From: Microbacterium testaceum
Lineage (GTDB): Bacteria; Actinomycetota; Actinomycetes; Actinomycetales; Microbacteriaceae
Length of the DNA: 64,000 nt
Direction: 5' to 3'
Assembly (NCBI RefSeq): GCF_006539145.1
Contig: NZ_BJML01000001.1
Span: forward strand, 124,001 to 188,000
The stretch's first letter is position 1; each line of letters starts with the position of its first letter. Below, piece by piece: positions 52,555 through 60,985 of this stretch. A program made the translations under genes and the position numbers. The notes below the pieces were generated by a model. The model saw nothing but the letters and a program-made list of their open reading frames with translations, made no database searches and was not told where the DNA came from.

Positions 52555-53609
52555 AACTCACGCCACGCACGCAATGGCCCGACCCCTACCTCAGAGGGTC
52601 CCATTGCTTCTCGACCATGATCAGAAACGCGTTCCTCGGGACGGAGTTCGTCTTCGATGAAGAGCTCGCGTACGTCATCGGCGGCGGACTCGGGCTGCTG
52701 TTCCACCGCGACGGCGACGCCTACTACATCAACAGTCGCATTCACGACCTCGAGCACTTCTTCGCGCGACGAACGGGCTCGCGCATCGAATTCGTCTCCC
52801 ACGCCACGGCGGACGCGATGCTGGCCCGCACCCGTGAATGGGCAGACGCGGGCACGCTCCCGTACCTGTACTGCGAAGCGCGAGAACTGTCGACTTTCCG
52901 CGGCGTGCTTCCCTGGGAGGAGGTCCACGCCTTCGGCGAGCACGCGTTGCCGGTGCGGTCGGTCTCGGCGGCCGGCTCGTTGCTCGTGAACGACTACCTG
53001 TGGGCGCATCCGATAGAGATGGACGCGGAGGAGGTCGCGACGGCGGCGGCGATGCCAAGTGACGGTGCGATCTCGATGGCCTGCCCTGCCCGCCGATTCG
53101 CGGTCGGCCGGCTCATCCCGCCCGAGCACGTGCCCGACGTACGCGAGGTACTCGCCCTGTCCCTCGTCGAGAGCGCGGAGCTCTTCCTCAACCCCGCGAA
53201 CAACAGCCAGGGGGAGCGGGCTCTCAAGGCCTTCGAGCGAGAACTGGCATCGATGCCCGACACGGTGACTCCCCTCGTCATGCAGGTCGAGCTGGTGTCG
53301 ATGGCGACGACGCTGGAGAAGATCGGTTCCGGGGGCGGTGCCGGGCGGCACCTGTTCGCACGGGGTCTCCGGGCCGCCTCGACGCACCTGGACAACGGCC
53401 GTCTCGCGGCGATCGCTACGGAGTACGCCGCCCTCGGCGGGAGGTGGCGTGCACTCGCTCGGGGCATGCGCGCCCACGCCGCACAGCAGGATCCGCGCGT
53501 CGGATGGGCGAGCGTGATCACCGCGGTGCGCGAGATCCGGCGGCGCGAGGTCATCGCCGTCACCGAACTGCTGCGCGTCAGCTCCGCTCTCCTGGGGGAG
53601 GCCGCGTGA
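52551..53609 (+). CDS. BtrH N-terminal-like (DUF4872) acyltransferase
   Basis: A 352-residue protein. The start has the BtrH signature: a His-Cys followed by Ser/Thr (RGSHCFSTMIRNAFLGTEFV), then E-x-x-x-x-I-G-G-G-L-G-L-L-F and INSRIHDLEHFFARRTGS, and LLVNDYLWAHPIEMD. BtrH, in butirosin biosynthesis, moves an acyl group from an ACP onto an amine, with the Cys as nucleophile. The C-terminal half is helical as in DUF4872 partners. In this cluster it is the best candidate to release the ACP-bound chain onto an acceptor. Assignment is by motif pattern. Confidence 0.65.
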   Translation: MKLTPRTQWPDPYLRGSHCFSTMIRNAFLGTEFVFDEELAYVIGGGLGLLFHRDGDAYYINSRIHDLEHFFARRTGSRIEFVSHATADAMLARTREWADAGTLPYLYCEARELSTFRGVLPWEEVHAFGEHALPVRSVSAAGSLLVNDYLWAHPIEMDAEEVATAAAMPSDGAISMACPARRFAVGRLIPPEHVPDVREVLALSLVESAELFLNPANNSQGERALKAFERELASMPDTVTPLVMQVELVSMATTLEKIGSGGGAGRHLFARGLRAASTHLDNGRLAAIATEYAALGGRWRALARGMRAHAAQQDPRVGWASVITAVREIRRREVIAVTELLRVSSALLGEAA

Positions 53610-54208
53610 TCGTCGCACAGTGGATCGATCGCTCCGAGTACGGCGCGGGTGGACGGCCGTTGCGCCGTGCGGCCGGTCGGGCGCTGCTCTCGGACACGGC
53701 ACGATTTCTGGGGCTCGGCGGCCTGCGGGTACGCCGTCGTCCCGGCCAACGACCCGAGGCCGAGACTCCCGGCGTCTGGTTCTCGATGTCGCACACGGGC
53801 GACCTGACGGTGTGCGCCGTGGCGACGAGCAACGTGGCCATCGATATCGAGCAGCAGAATGCGCGACGGGAGCGTCGCATGGTGAGCGGTCCACCGGTCC
53901 GCTTCTTCACCGCAGCGGAGCGGGAGCTCATCGCACGCGACCCCTCTCGCCTGCTTCCCGTCTTCACGGCCAAGGAGGCGTGGGCGAAGTATCTCGGCCT
54001 CGGCCTCGCCCTCGGGTTCGGCAGCTTCGATGAGGCCAGCGTTATCGCTCGCGACCCGGGTGTCGAGTTCACGCGGGTTTTCATCGACGGCACGGTAGGC
54101 ACCGCGGTCCACAGGGCGGGAGAGGGCCTCGTCATCCGCCGGCGATCGCTGCGCCCGGAACAGCTCGCGGCGGGGGCCGACATCGATCGAGCGGAGCGGG
54201 CGCGATGA
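53606..54208 (+). CDS. 4'-phosphopantetheinyl transferase
   Basis: A 200-residue Sfp/AcpT-like enzyme that attaches phosphopantetheine to the cluster ACP. Motifs: WFSMSHTGDLTVCAVATSNV, AIDIEQQNARR (the D-x-E metal site) and FFTAAERELIARDP ... FTAKEAWAKYLGLGL (the (W/F)-x-x-K-E-(A/S)-x-x-K site). GTG 53606 overlaps the BtrH-like gene's stop; the end overlaps the permease gene. Confidence 0.9.
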   Translation: MIVAQWIDRSEYGAGGRPLRRAAGRALLSDTARFLGLGGLRVRRRPGQRPEAETPGVWFSMSHTGDLTVCAVATSNVAIDIEQQNARRERRMVSGPPVRFFTAAERELIARDPSRLLPVFTAKEAWAKYLGLGLALGFGSFDEASVIARDPGVEFTRVFIDGTVGTAVHRAGEGLVIRRRSLRPEQLAAGADIDRAERAR

Positions 54209-55392
54209 TCGGAATCGCCGTACGAGACGTGGTCCACTACCGGCGTGAGACGGTCGGCGTCGTCGCGCAGGTGGCCGTGGGTATCGCGCTCTTCGTCATC
54301 GCGCTGTCGTTCGTCGCAGCGATCGGGCAGAACGCGGATCGACTGCTCTTCGGCACCGTCGGGGCGCCCTGGCTCGTGCAGCCGGCAACGCGCGATGACG
54401 TCCTCTCGGTCGACGCACACGAGATGTCGGACATCGCCGCTGCCGTGGGGGCGACGTCCGTCCATTCGCGCTTGGATCTGAGTGCCAACCTCGAGAGCCC
54501 CTCGGCCTCCCCGGATCGGCCGGCGAGCGCATCCGTGACTCTCGTCGGCGCGGACCTGGCAGCCGAACGCACGCTGGCCGAGAACTTCGGACTCCCTCCA
54601 GAGCCGCTCGGCGCCGATCGCATCGTGCTCACCGACACCGTCGCCCGGCAACTCGGAGTCGCCTCTGGTGACGTGCTCGTCATCTCGATCGGCGCCGCGC
54701 GGCTCACGTACACCGTCGACGCGGTGGTCACGGCATCCACACCCAGCTTCACCCTCGAGAGCTGGGTGCTCGTCGATCGAGAGTCGCTCGCCCGGAAACT
54801 CTTCGGCGACGCCGACCGAGCCAACGAATTGCTGATCGATGCACCGCAGACCAGCACCGTCCGCTCCGAGATCGACGCCGCAACCGCCGGCCTCGGCTGC
54901 GCGACCACACTCTCCCTCTGGTCGGACACGATGTGGTCGTCCCTCATGCTCGGACCGGCGATCTGGGGTGTCGTGCTCGTCGCGGCGTCGACCTTCGCCT
55001 TCTTGATCATCTGCATCGGCTTGACCTCGCTCGTCTACTCCGCCTTGCTCGCCCGCGTCGCAGACATCGCCGTGCTGAAGACAGCAGGAGCCCGATCGAG
55101 TGCGCTGGGGCGGATGTACCTGACCGAGGTCGTCGCCCAGTACGTGATCGGCTACGTCGTCGGCGGCATCCTGGCCGCGGTCCTGCTCGCCGGCGCGAAT
55201 GCCGTCGGTTTCACCTCGACCGACCAGGCGTTCACCTTCGTGGTCGGGGCGACGACTCTGTCCTTCGCGCCGACGTGGTGGGCGTTCCTCGCTCCGCTCG
55301 GCATCGGCTTCGTCCTGACCGTCGCCGTGCTCTGGTTCCCCATCCGTTCGCTGTGCCGGTACCCGGTGCTCGACCTCCTGGAGATTCGATGA
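54205..55392 (+). CDS. FtsX-like ABC transporter permease 1
   Basis: A 395-residue permease of the MacB/LolC type: an N-terminal helix (AQVAVGIALFVIALSFVAAI), a periplasm-facing domain of about 200 residues, and three C-terminal helices with the FtsX signature (LVYSALLARVADIAVLKTAGAR, then LGRMYLTEVVAQYVIG). Works with the ATPase at 59583 and the second permease at 60969 to export or remodel a membrane lipid or the cluster product. ATG 54205 overlaps the preceding stop. Confidence 0.88.
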   Translation: MIGIAVRDVVHYRRETVGVVAQVAVGIALFVIALSFVAAIGQNADRLLFGTVGAPWLVQPATRDDVLSVDAHEMSDIAAAVGATSVHSRLDLSANLESPSASPDRPASASVTLVGADLAAERTLAENFGLPPEPLGADRIVLTDTVARQLGVASGDVLVISIGAARLTYTVDAVVTASTPSFTLESWVLVDRESLARKLFGDADRANELLIDAPQTSTVRSEIDAATAGLGCATTLSLWSDTMWSSLMLGPAIWGVVLVAASTFAFLIICIGLTSLVYSALLARVADIAVLKTAGARSSALGRMYLTEVVAQYVIGYVVGGILAAVLLAGANAVGFTSTDQAFTFVVGATTLSFAPTWWAFLAPLGIGFVLTVAVLWFPIRSLCRYPVLDLLEIR

Positions 55393-55871
55393 CCGCATCA
55401 CGGATCGCGCCGCCGAACGAGATCAGGTTCTCGGTCCGTTTCGCCGAAACGGACATGGCCCGCGTCTACCATCACAGCAACACGTTCGTGTGGTTCGAGG
55501 CCGGCCGCTTCGCGCTCATCGAAAAGATGATCGGCGGACAGCCGATGATCGAGGTCGACGGGGTACCGATCTTCGCCCCCGTCACGAAGACTCGTGTCTC
55601 GTTCACGGGCTTCGCCAGGTTCGGCGACGAGCTGCGGCTCGAGACCTTCATCAAGCCGCAGGAGACCACGAAGCTCGTCTTCTACTACCGACTGACGAAA
55701 GTCGGTGACGGAGCCACCGTCGCCCTCGGGACGACCGAACACGTCACTCTCGTGGAGGGCGGGAGATTCCTCTTCCGCTGGCCGGAGGCGGTCGGGGAGA
55801 AGATGAAGACGTTCTTCTTCGAGAATCCCGGCGTGGTGACCGACGGGCGGGGTTTCGATGCGAAGCTCTGA
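55389..55871 (+). CDS. Hot-dog fold acyl-ACP/CoA thioesterase (4HBT)
   Basis: A 160-residue thioesterase with the 4-hydroxybenzoyl-CoA type motif RFAETDMARVYHHSNTFVW and the helix FEAGRFALIEKM, followed by strands TKTRVSFTGFARFGDELRLE. The catalytic Asp in T-D-M-A-R-V-Y-H is present. It may release the chain or edit wrong intermediates, like the thioesterases in aryl-polyene clusters. It overlaps the permease gene by 4 and the FAD gene by 14 bases. Confidence 0.85.
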   Translation: MTASRIAPPNEIRFSVRFAETDMARVYHHSNTFVWFEAGRFALIEKMIGGQPMIEVDGVPIFAPVTKTRVSFTGFARFGDELRLETFIKPQETTKLVFYYRLTKVGDGATVALGTTEHVTLVEGGRFLFRWPEAVGEKMKTFFFENPGVVTDGRGFDAKL

Positions 55872-57300
55872 CGTCGTGGTCGTCGGCGCCGGAATGGCCG
55901 GTCTCGTCGCCGCGGCGCGAATGCTCCACCACGGTCACCGCGTCGTCGTCGTGGAGCGCACCGGTCAGGCGGGCGGTTACTTCGGCGGCTTCGAGAACGA
56001 GGCGGGAGACCGATTCGATCTGGCCGTCTCGCATCTCCTCGGCGGAGGGGAAGGCGAGTCCCTCGCTCGCTTGCTCGCGTCGCTCGACCTGAGTGCCGCG
56101 GTGGAGTTGGAACCGTTCGACATCGCTGACATCCTCACGATCGGCGAGCGGCGTATCGAAATGCCGATCGGACTGGACCGACTCCAGAAGGAGCTCGCGC
56201 GAGAGTTCCCGGCATCCGTCGACGACCTGGCCCGCTTCTTCGACTTCCTGCGGTCGTTTCTCAGCGACGACTCAGCAGATCCTCGCGAACGCGGACGCTT
56301 CATGATGCGCCATCACCGTCGCGGGTTCGAGGAATACTGCCGGGAGACGATCACCGACCCCGAGCTGCGGACGGCCCTGGCGATGAGGATCCAGTGCGAC
56401 GACTCATCGCTGCTGGTCATGGCCGGATTCATCACCGAGTGCTACGGCAAGGGGATGGTGTATCCGCGCGGCGGTGTGCGGAACCTCGTCGAATCGATCG
56501 TGGACCGCCTGCGGAGCGCAGGCTGCGAGATCATCTTCGACTCCTCGATGACGAACCTGGTCATCGAGGGCAGCCGAGCGAGCGGGGTCGTTCTCGCCGA
56601 CGGCACGGTGCGACGCGCGGACGTGGTGTTCTTCACCGGGGACGCCCCGAGCCTCGGCGCCCTGCTGGAACGTCACGGTCTCGCCGGCATCGACGCGGGC
56701 GGCCGGAGACGAGGGCACTCGTCGCTGAGCCTCTTCCACACTCTCGCCGGCGTCGATCTGACACGCTTCGGTCGTGCCGCGCGTCACTACGTGACTGCGT
56801 CGACCGACGTCTTCGAGACCTACCGCGTTCTCGAAACAGGTGCCCTGCCCGAGCACCCGGTCATCAAGGTGCACGTCGTCACCAACATCGATCGCACCGT
56901 CGCCGCCCCCGGTCGAGACCTCGTGCGGATCGAGGTCGACACGTACCACGATCCCGACCTCCACGATGCGGATTTCTATGCGGAGTACGCAGACCGCATC
57001 GAGGCGACGCTCGCCGGCACGCTCCTGCCCGAACTGCGAACGAGCAGCGTCTATCGACGCATCGTCACACCCATCGACTACGCCGAGTGGTTCGGACACA
57101 CGGGAGGGTCGGCGACGGGGTGGGCGCACGACGTCGACAACTACATGGTTCGGCGCATCAGCCAGAGGACGAGCCTCGAGAACCTTTTCATCACGGGCCA
57201 ATGGGGGGAGCACGGCTCGGGATTGCCGCAGCTGATCGCCTCTGCCGACCGGTCCGTCTCCCTCGCGCAACAGCAGCTGAGAAAGCGAGAAAGAGCATGA
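55858..57300 (+). CDS. CrtI-like FAD-dependent oxidoreductase
   Basis: A 480-residue flavoprotein: DVVVVGAGMAGLVAAARMLH (5-24), GQAGGYFGGFENEAGDRFDL near 36, and the C-terminal FAD motif NLFITGQWGEHGSGLPQLIA (about 441-460). MVYPRGGVRNLVESIVDRL in the middle is typical of the phytoene desaturase/carotenoid isomerase group. In a polyene cluster it could desaturate or isomerise the chain. Starts at ATG 55858 within the thioesterase 3' end; its TGA overlaps the chain-length-factor gene. Confidence 0.85.
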   Translation: MRSSDVVVVGAGMAGLVAAARMLHHGHRVVVVERTGQAGGYFGGFENEAGDRFDLAVSHLLGGGEGESLARLLASLDLSAAVELEPFDIADILTIGERRIEMPIGLDRLQKELAREFPASVDDLARFFDFLRSFLSDDSADPRERGRFMMRHHRRGFEEYCRETITDPELRTALAMRIQCDDSSLLVMAGFITECYGKGMVYPRGGVRNLVESIVDRLRSAGCEIIFDSSMTNLVIEGSRASGVVLADGTVRRADVVFFTGDAPSLGALLERHGLAGIDAGGRRRGHSSLSLFHTLAGVDLTRFGRAARHYVTASTDVFETYRVLETGALPEHPVIKVHVVTNIDRTVAAPGRDLVRIEVDTYHDPDLHDADFYAEYADRIEATLAGTLLPELRTSSVYRRIVTPIDYAEWFGHTGGSATGWAHDVDNYMVRRISQRTSLENLFITGQWGEHGSGLPQLIASADRSVSLAQQQLRKRERA

Positions 57301-58385
57301 ACGAGCCCCTGGCGATCACCGGCGTCGGCGCGATCTCGTCGCTGGGCCTGTCGGCGAGAGAGCACGCGAAAGACCACGAGAACTGGATCTTCGCCGATGT
57401 CGACACGGTGGAGGCCACGTCCTCCGGTTCGATCGGGCACTCGGTCCGTGAGGTGCCGGCGGGGTTCCGGATCCGGGACTACGTCACGTCGGTGGGTCTG
57501 CGGCGCAAGCAGAGGTTCAGCCAGCTCGCGATGGCAGCGGCCGTCGACGCGTTCGCGGGGGCCCACTTCGCCGAGCTTCCCGCCGACGCGGAACGGATCG
57601 GGATCGTCGCGAACACCGAGTACGGACCGCAGCGGGTCGTCAGCGACTATCTCGACGGCCTGCTCGGGGGCGGGCTCATGAACGCGAGCCCCGCACTGTT
57701 CACGCAGACCGTCTACAACGTGGCCAACGGCCAGGCCAGTCTCGCGCTCGGTCTGAAGGGTGCGAACTCGACCCTCGTCGGCGGTTCCGCGGTCGCTTAC
57801 GGAGCGCAGCTGATCGAGACGGGCAAGGCCGACGCGATCTTCGGGATGTCGCTCGACGAGACGAACGAGATCATGACGGACCACTTCGATGCCGCCGCTG
57901 CGGACCTCGACCGCGAGCTTCCCTTCAGCACGGGCGAAGCGGCCGCTGTCGTGGTCCTCGAATCCCCGCGATCGGCCGGGCGACGCGGTGCCGAGCCCAT
58001 CGCGCACCTCCTCGGGCTCTCCCTCGCCTCGGCGACGAGTGCCGGCGTCAGTTACGTGGACTGGCCGGAGAACGACGACACGATCGCGCACACGATGCGG
58101 GCAGCCCTCGGCGATGCGGGACTCGGGGTGGGCGACGTGGACATCGTCGTCGGTACAGCGAACGGACTCGGCGCCATCACCCGGAACGAGATCGCTGCGA
58201 TCCGGGGGATCGGACACCGAGGTCCTATCGCCCTGCCCCGACTCCTTGCCGGCGAATGCTTCGGCGGCAACGAGGCGCTGGCCCACGTGCTCGCTCTGTC
58301 CGCAGCCGAACCCGGCCAGACATTGCTGGTGACGGTATCGACGGTGAACGGCGGCGTCACCTCCGCCCTCGTGAGAAAGGCCTGA
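57297..58385 (+). CDS. Chain-length-factor-like ketosynthase partner (Cys replaced by Gln)
   Basis: A 362-residue KS-fold protein: LAITGVGAISSLGLSAREHA, then YNVANGQASLALGLKGANST, where Gln146 stands at the place of the nucleophilic Cys, as in CLF/KSbeta subunits. The C-terminal half keeps the fold (VDIVVGTANGLGAITRNEIA; LLAGECFGGNEALAHVLALS), but the AHGTGT His is absent. Expected to pair with the KS at 50447 and set chain length. It is somewhat shorter than typical CLFs. Separated from its KS by 5.6 kb, which is unusual. Confidence 0.82.
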   Translation: MNEPLAITGVGAISSLGLSAREHAKDHENWIFADVDTVEATSSGSIGHSVREVPAGFRIRDYVTSVGLRRKQRFSQLAMAAAVDAFAGAHFAELPADAERIGIVANTEYGPQRVVSDYLDGLLGGGLMNASPALFTQTVYNVANGQASLALGLKGANSTLVGGSAVAYGAQLIETGKADAIFGMSLDETNEIMTDHFDAAAADLDRELPFSTGEAAAVVVLESPRSAGRRGAEPIAHLLGLSLASATSAGVSYVDWPENDDTIAHTMRAALGDAGLGVGDVDIVVGTANGLGAITRNEIAAIRGIGHRGPIALPRLLAGECFGGNEALAHVLALSAAEPGQTLLVTVSTVNGGVTSALVRKA

Positions 58386-58390
58386 TCTCA

Positions 58391-59131
58391 ATGCAAGACG
58401 CACGAGTGTGTGTGACAGGGGCGACGCGCGGGATCGGCCTCGCCATCGCTGAACGATTCCTCGCGGACGGTGCATCTGTCGCCGTGAACTACCGCAGTGA
58501 CCGTCCGGAGACCCTCGCCGTCCTGGACCGGCTCGAGAAAGAGCACCCCGGGCGGGTCCTTCCGGTCCGAGCCGATATCTCGTCGTTCGACGAGGTGAAG
58601 CGCATGTTCCAGCAGATCAGAGCCGCGTGGGGAGGCCTCGATGTGCAGGTGAACAACGCCGGTCACGCGCAGGACTCTTTCGCGCTCATGATGAGCGAGG
58701 ACGCCTGGCGATCGGTCGTCGACACGGATCTCTCCGGCACATTCGCGTGCGCCAAGCAGGCCGCGTGGCTCATGGCGGCGCAGAGGTCGGGAACGATCGT
58801 CAACATCTCCTCCGTGAGCGCCATCACCAGCCCCGCGGGTCAGGCGAACTACGCGGCAGCCAAGGCCGGGGTTGTCGCCTTCTCGCGGACGCTCGCCAAG
58901 GAACTCGCGCGCATGAACATCCGCGTAAATGTGATCGCTCCGGGGTTCGTCGAAACGGAGATGCTCGATCAGCTGCCGTCGGCGATGAAAGACGAGTATC
59001 TGGCGCTCATCCCCGACCGGCGATTCGGGAGTGCGGAGGAGATCGCCAACGCCGTCTTCTTTCTCGCGAGCCCTGCGGCTTCGTACATCAACGGGCACTG
59101 CCTCGTCGTGGACGGGGGCTTGACCGCATGA
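58391..59131 (+). CDS. SDR-family 3-oxoacyl-ACP reductase (FabG-like)
   Basis: A 246-residue ketoreductase: VTGATRGIGLAIAERFLADG (NADPH site), NNAGHAQDS near 87, catalytic Ser in IVNISSVSAITSPAGQ, Y-x-x-x-K in NYAAAKAGVVAFSRTL, and IRVNVIAPGFVETEMLD, with a normal C-terminal GHCLVVDGG. It reduces the beta-keto group on the ACP chain. Five bases after the chain-length-factor gene. Confidence 0.92.
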   Translation: MQDARVCVTGATRGIGLAIAERFLADGASVAVNYRSDRPETLAVLDRLEKEHPGRVLPVRADISSFDEVKRMFQQIRAAWGGLDVQVNNAGHAQDSFALMMSEDAWRSVVDTDLSGTFACAKQAAWLMAAQRSGTIVNISSVSAITSPAGQANYAAAKAGVVAFSRTLAKELARMNIRVNVIAPGFVETEMLDQLPSAMKDEYLALIPDRRFGSAEEIANAVFFLASPAASYINGHCLVVDGGLTA

Positions 59132-59586
59132 CCGGGCCGATGAACGCTCCCCGCTCCGCCCCCGTCACCGCCTCTCAGATCATGGAACGGTTGCCGCATC
59201 GTCATCCGTTTCTCCTCCTCGATCGCGTCGACGAGCTCGTTCCTGATGTGCGGATCGTCGCCATCAAGAACGTGACGATCAATGAGCCGTACTTCGCCGG
59301 ACATTTCCCCGGCAACCCGATCATGCCCGGCGTGATGATCATCGAGGCGCTCGCGCAGACGGGCGGCCTGCTCTTCGACATCGCGGGCCGTCTCTGCGTG
59401 CTGGCTCGGATCGACGCGGCGCGATTCCGGGGGGTCGTGCGCCCGGGTGACCGGCTCATCCTGACGGCCGACAATCTCGCCCGCCGTGCATCGATGGGCA
59501 AGGTGCGTGCGGCCGCCACCGTCGATGGGCGCACCGTCGCGAGCGCCGAGATCAGCTACAGCTTCGTCGAGGGGGCGTCCTCGTGA
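59128..59586 (+). CDS. FabZ-like 3-hydroxyacyl-ACP dehydratase
   Basis: A 152-residue hot-dog dehydratase: [20 protein letters not shown], catalytic His in [15 protein letters not shown] and Glu in [15 protein letters not shown], then [15 protein letters not shown]. It removes water to give the enoyl chain. The cluster contains no enoyl reductase, so double bonds would be kept, giving a polyene. ATG 59128 overlaps the reductase stop; the end overlaps the ATPase start. Confidence 0.92.
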   Translation: MTGPMNAPRSAPVTASQIMERLPHRHPFLLLDRVDELVPDVRIVAIKNVTINEPYFAGHFPGNPIMPGVMIIEALAQTGGLLFDIAGRLCVLARIDAARFRGVVRPGDRLILTADNLARRASMGKVRAAATVDGRTVASAEISYSFVEGASS

Positions 59587-60278
59587 TCGTCGTCGACCAT
59601 CTCCATCGCACCTATGGTGACGGCCCCGATCTTCTGCACGCGAATCGCGACATCTCTCTTCACGTCTCCTCGGGTGAGTTCGTCGTGCTCGCGGGACCGT
59701 CCGGGTCGGGCAAGACCACGCTCCTCAACATCATCGGCGGTCTCGATACCGCATCGTCGGGATCGGTTCGGGTCGACGACGTGGAGGTGACGGCCCTGTC
59801 GCCCCGAGCGCTCGCCGACTTCCGCCGTGACCGCGTCGGATATGTGTTCCAGCGGTCGAACCTCGTCTCATCGCTCTCGGTCTACGACAACGCGGTGTTG
59901 CAGCTCCGGCTGCAGAAGAGGTTGACCCGTGCGGCGCGTGAGCGTACCCGTGCCCTCCTCGAAGCGGTCGGGCTCGGCGACAAGCTCGACGCGCTCCCCG
60001 CGCAGCTATCGGGCGGGCAGCAGCAGCGCGCGGCCATCATCCGCGCGGTCGCGAGCGATACCGCTCTGGTCGTGGCGGATGAGCCGACGGCGAGTCTCGA
60101 CTCGGTGAGCGCCGACGGGGTTCTCCGGCTCTTACGTCGGCTCAACGACGAGCACGGCGTGACGATCCTCGTCTCGTCTCACGACGACCGTGTGATCGAG
60201 ACGGGGCGACGCGTGATCCACCTGACCGACGGCGCGATCGTCTCGGATTCGGGAGCCCCCAGCGGAGGTGGGTTGTGA
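59583..60278 (+). CDS. MacB/LolD-type ABC transporter ATPase
   Basis: A 231-residue ATPase: Walker A LAGPSGSGKTTLLNIIGGLD, Q-loop VFQRSNLV, signature LSGGQQQRAAIIRA, Walker B ALVVADEPTASLDS and H-loop LVSSHDD. It is the size and type that works with FtsX-like permeases; permeases lie at 54205 and 60969. GTG 59583 overlaps the dehydratase stop. Confidence 0.92.
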   Translation: MIVVDHLHRTYGDGPDLLHANRDISLHVSSGEFVVLAGPSGSGKTTLLNIIGGLDTASSGSVRVDDVEVTALSPRALADFRRDRVGYVFQRSNLVSSLSVYDNAVLQLRLQKRLTRAARERTRALLEAVGLGDKLDALPAQLSGGQQQRAAIIRAVASDTALVVADEPTASLDSVSADGVLRLLRRLNDEHGVTILVSSHDDRVIETGRRVIHLTDGAIVSDSGAPSGGGL

Positions 60279-60985
60279 AGATCGTCGCCGTCCACTCGAG
60301 CCCGCGGCCGAACACCCTGAGTCACACGCGGGTGCTGCTTTCCGCCGTGCGGGATTACCTGCTCGGTCGTCGACCCGACTGGTCGTTCGACGACATCGCC
60401 CTGTGGGGTCGAAGAATCTCGGTGTGCGACGGCAATGGCCGATGCTTCCGCACGGACGGCTGCGTGTTCGACGACGACGTGGAACGGATCATCGAGCAGA
60501 TGCTCGATGCAGACGGCGTGATCCTGGCGAGTCCGAACTACTGCGCCAACGTGAACTCGACCATGATGACCTTCGTCGAGAGAACGACGCGCCTGAGCCA
60601 CCGCCGACTGCTCGCGGGAAAGGGAGCGTTGGCGTTGTCGACGTCCGCGAGTCCGGTCGATTCCACTCATGCCTCGGACTATCTCCGACGAGTGCTCGGC
60701 AGCTACGGTGCGAGCGTCGTCGAGGCGTACAACGTCGGAAGCCCGATGATCGTCTTCGACTATGGCGACTCGGAGCACGGCCGGATGATGCGCCGTCGCG
60801 TCGACGACTTCATCGACGCGGTCTCCGATCCATCGCGACATGTTCCGGATGAGAACTTCGGTGTCGATGTGCGGCAGCAGCTGCGCGACAACCCCGAGTT
60901 CACGAGGAGGCTGTTCCGCAGCGATGCCGCTTACTTCGCTGCATCCGAACGTCGGGAGGCAGCCGCTCATGGCTCGGACCGATGA
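60275..60985 (+). CDS. NAD(P)H-dependent flavin/FMN reductase (flavodoxin-like fold)
   Basis: A 236-residue flavodoxin-fold protein: MKIVAVHSSPRPNTLSHTRV (phosphate-binding loop H-S-S-P-R), a C-x-G-N-G-x-C segment (VCDGNGRCFRTDGCVFDD), ADGVILASPNYCANVNSTM and the C-terminal extension. The Cys-x5-Cys words resemble iron-sulfur flavoproteins and quinone reductases, but the full [4Fe-4S] pattern is not certain. It could feed electrons to cluster oxidoreductases. GTG 60275 overlaps the ATPase stop. Confidence 0.8.
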   Translation: MKIVAVHSSPRPNTLSHTRVLLSAVRDYLLGRRPDWSFDDIALWGRRISVCDGNGRCFRTDGCVFDDDVERIIEQMLDADGVILASPNYCANVNSTMMTFVERTTRLSHRRLLAGKGALALSTSASPVDSTHASDYLRRVLGSYGASVVEAYNVGSPMIVFDYGDSEHGRMMRRRVDDFIDAVSDPSRHVPDENFGVDVRQQLRDNPEFTRRLFRSDAAYFAASERREAAAHGSDR

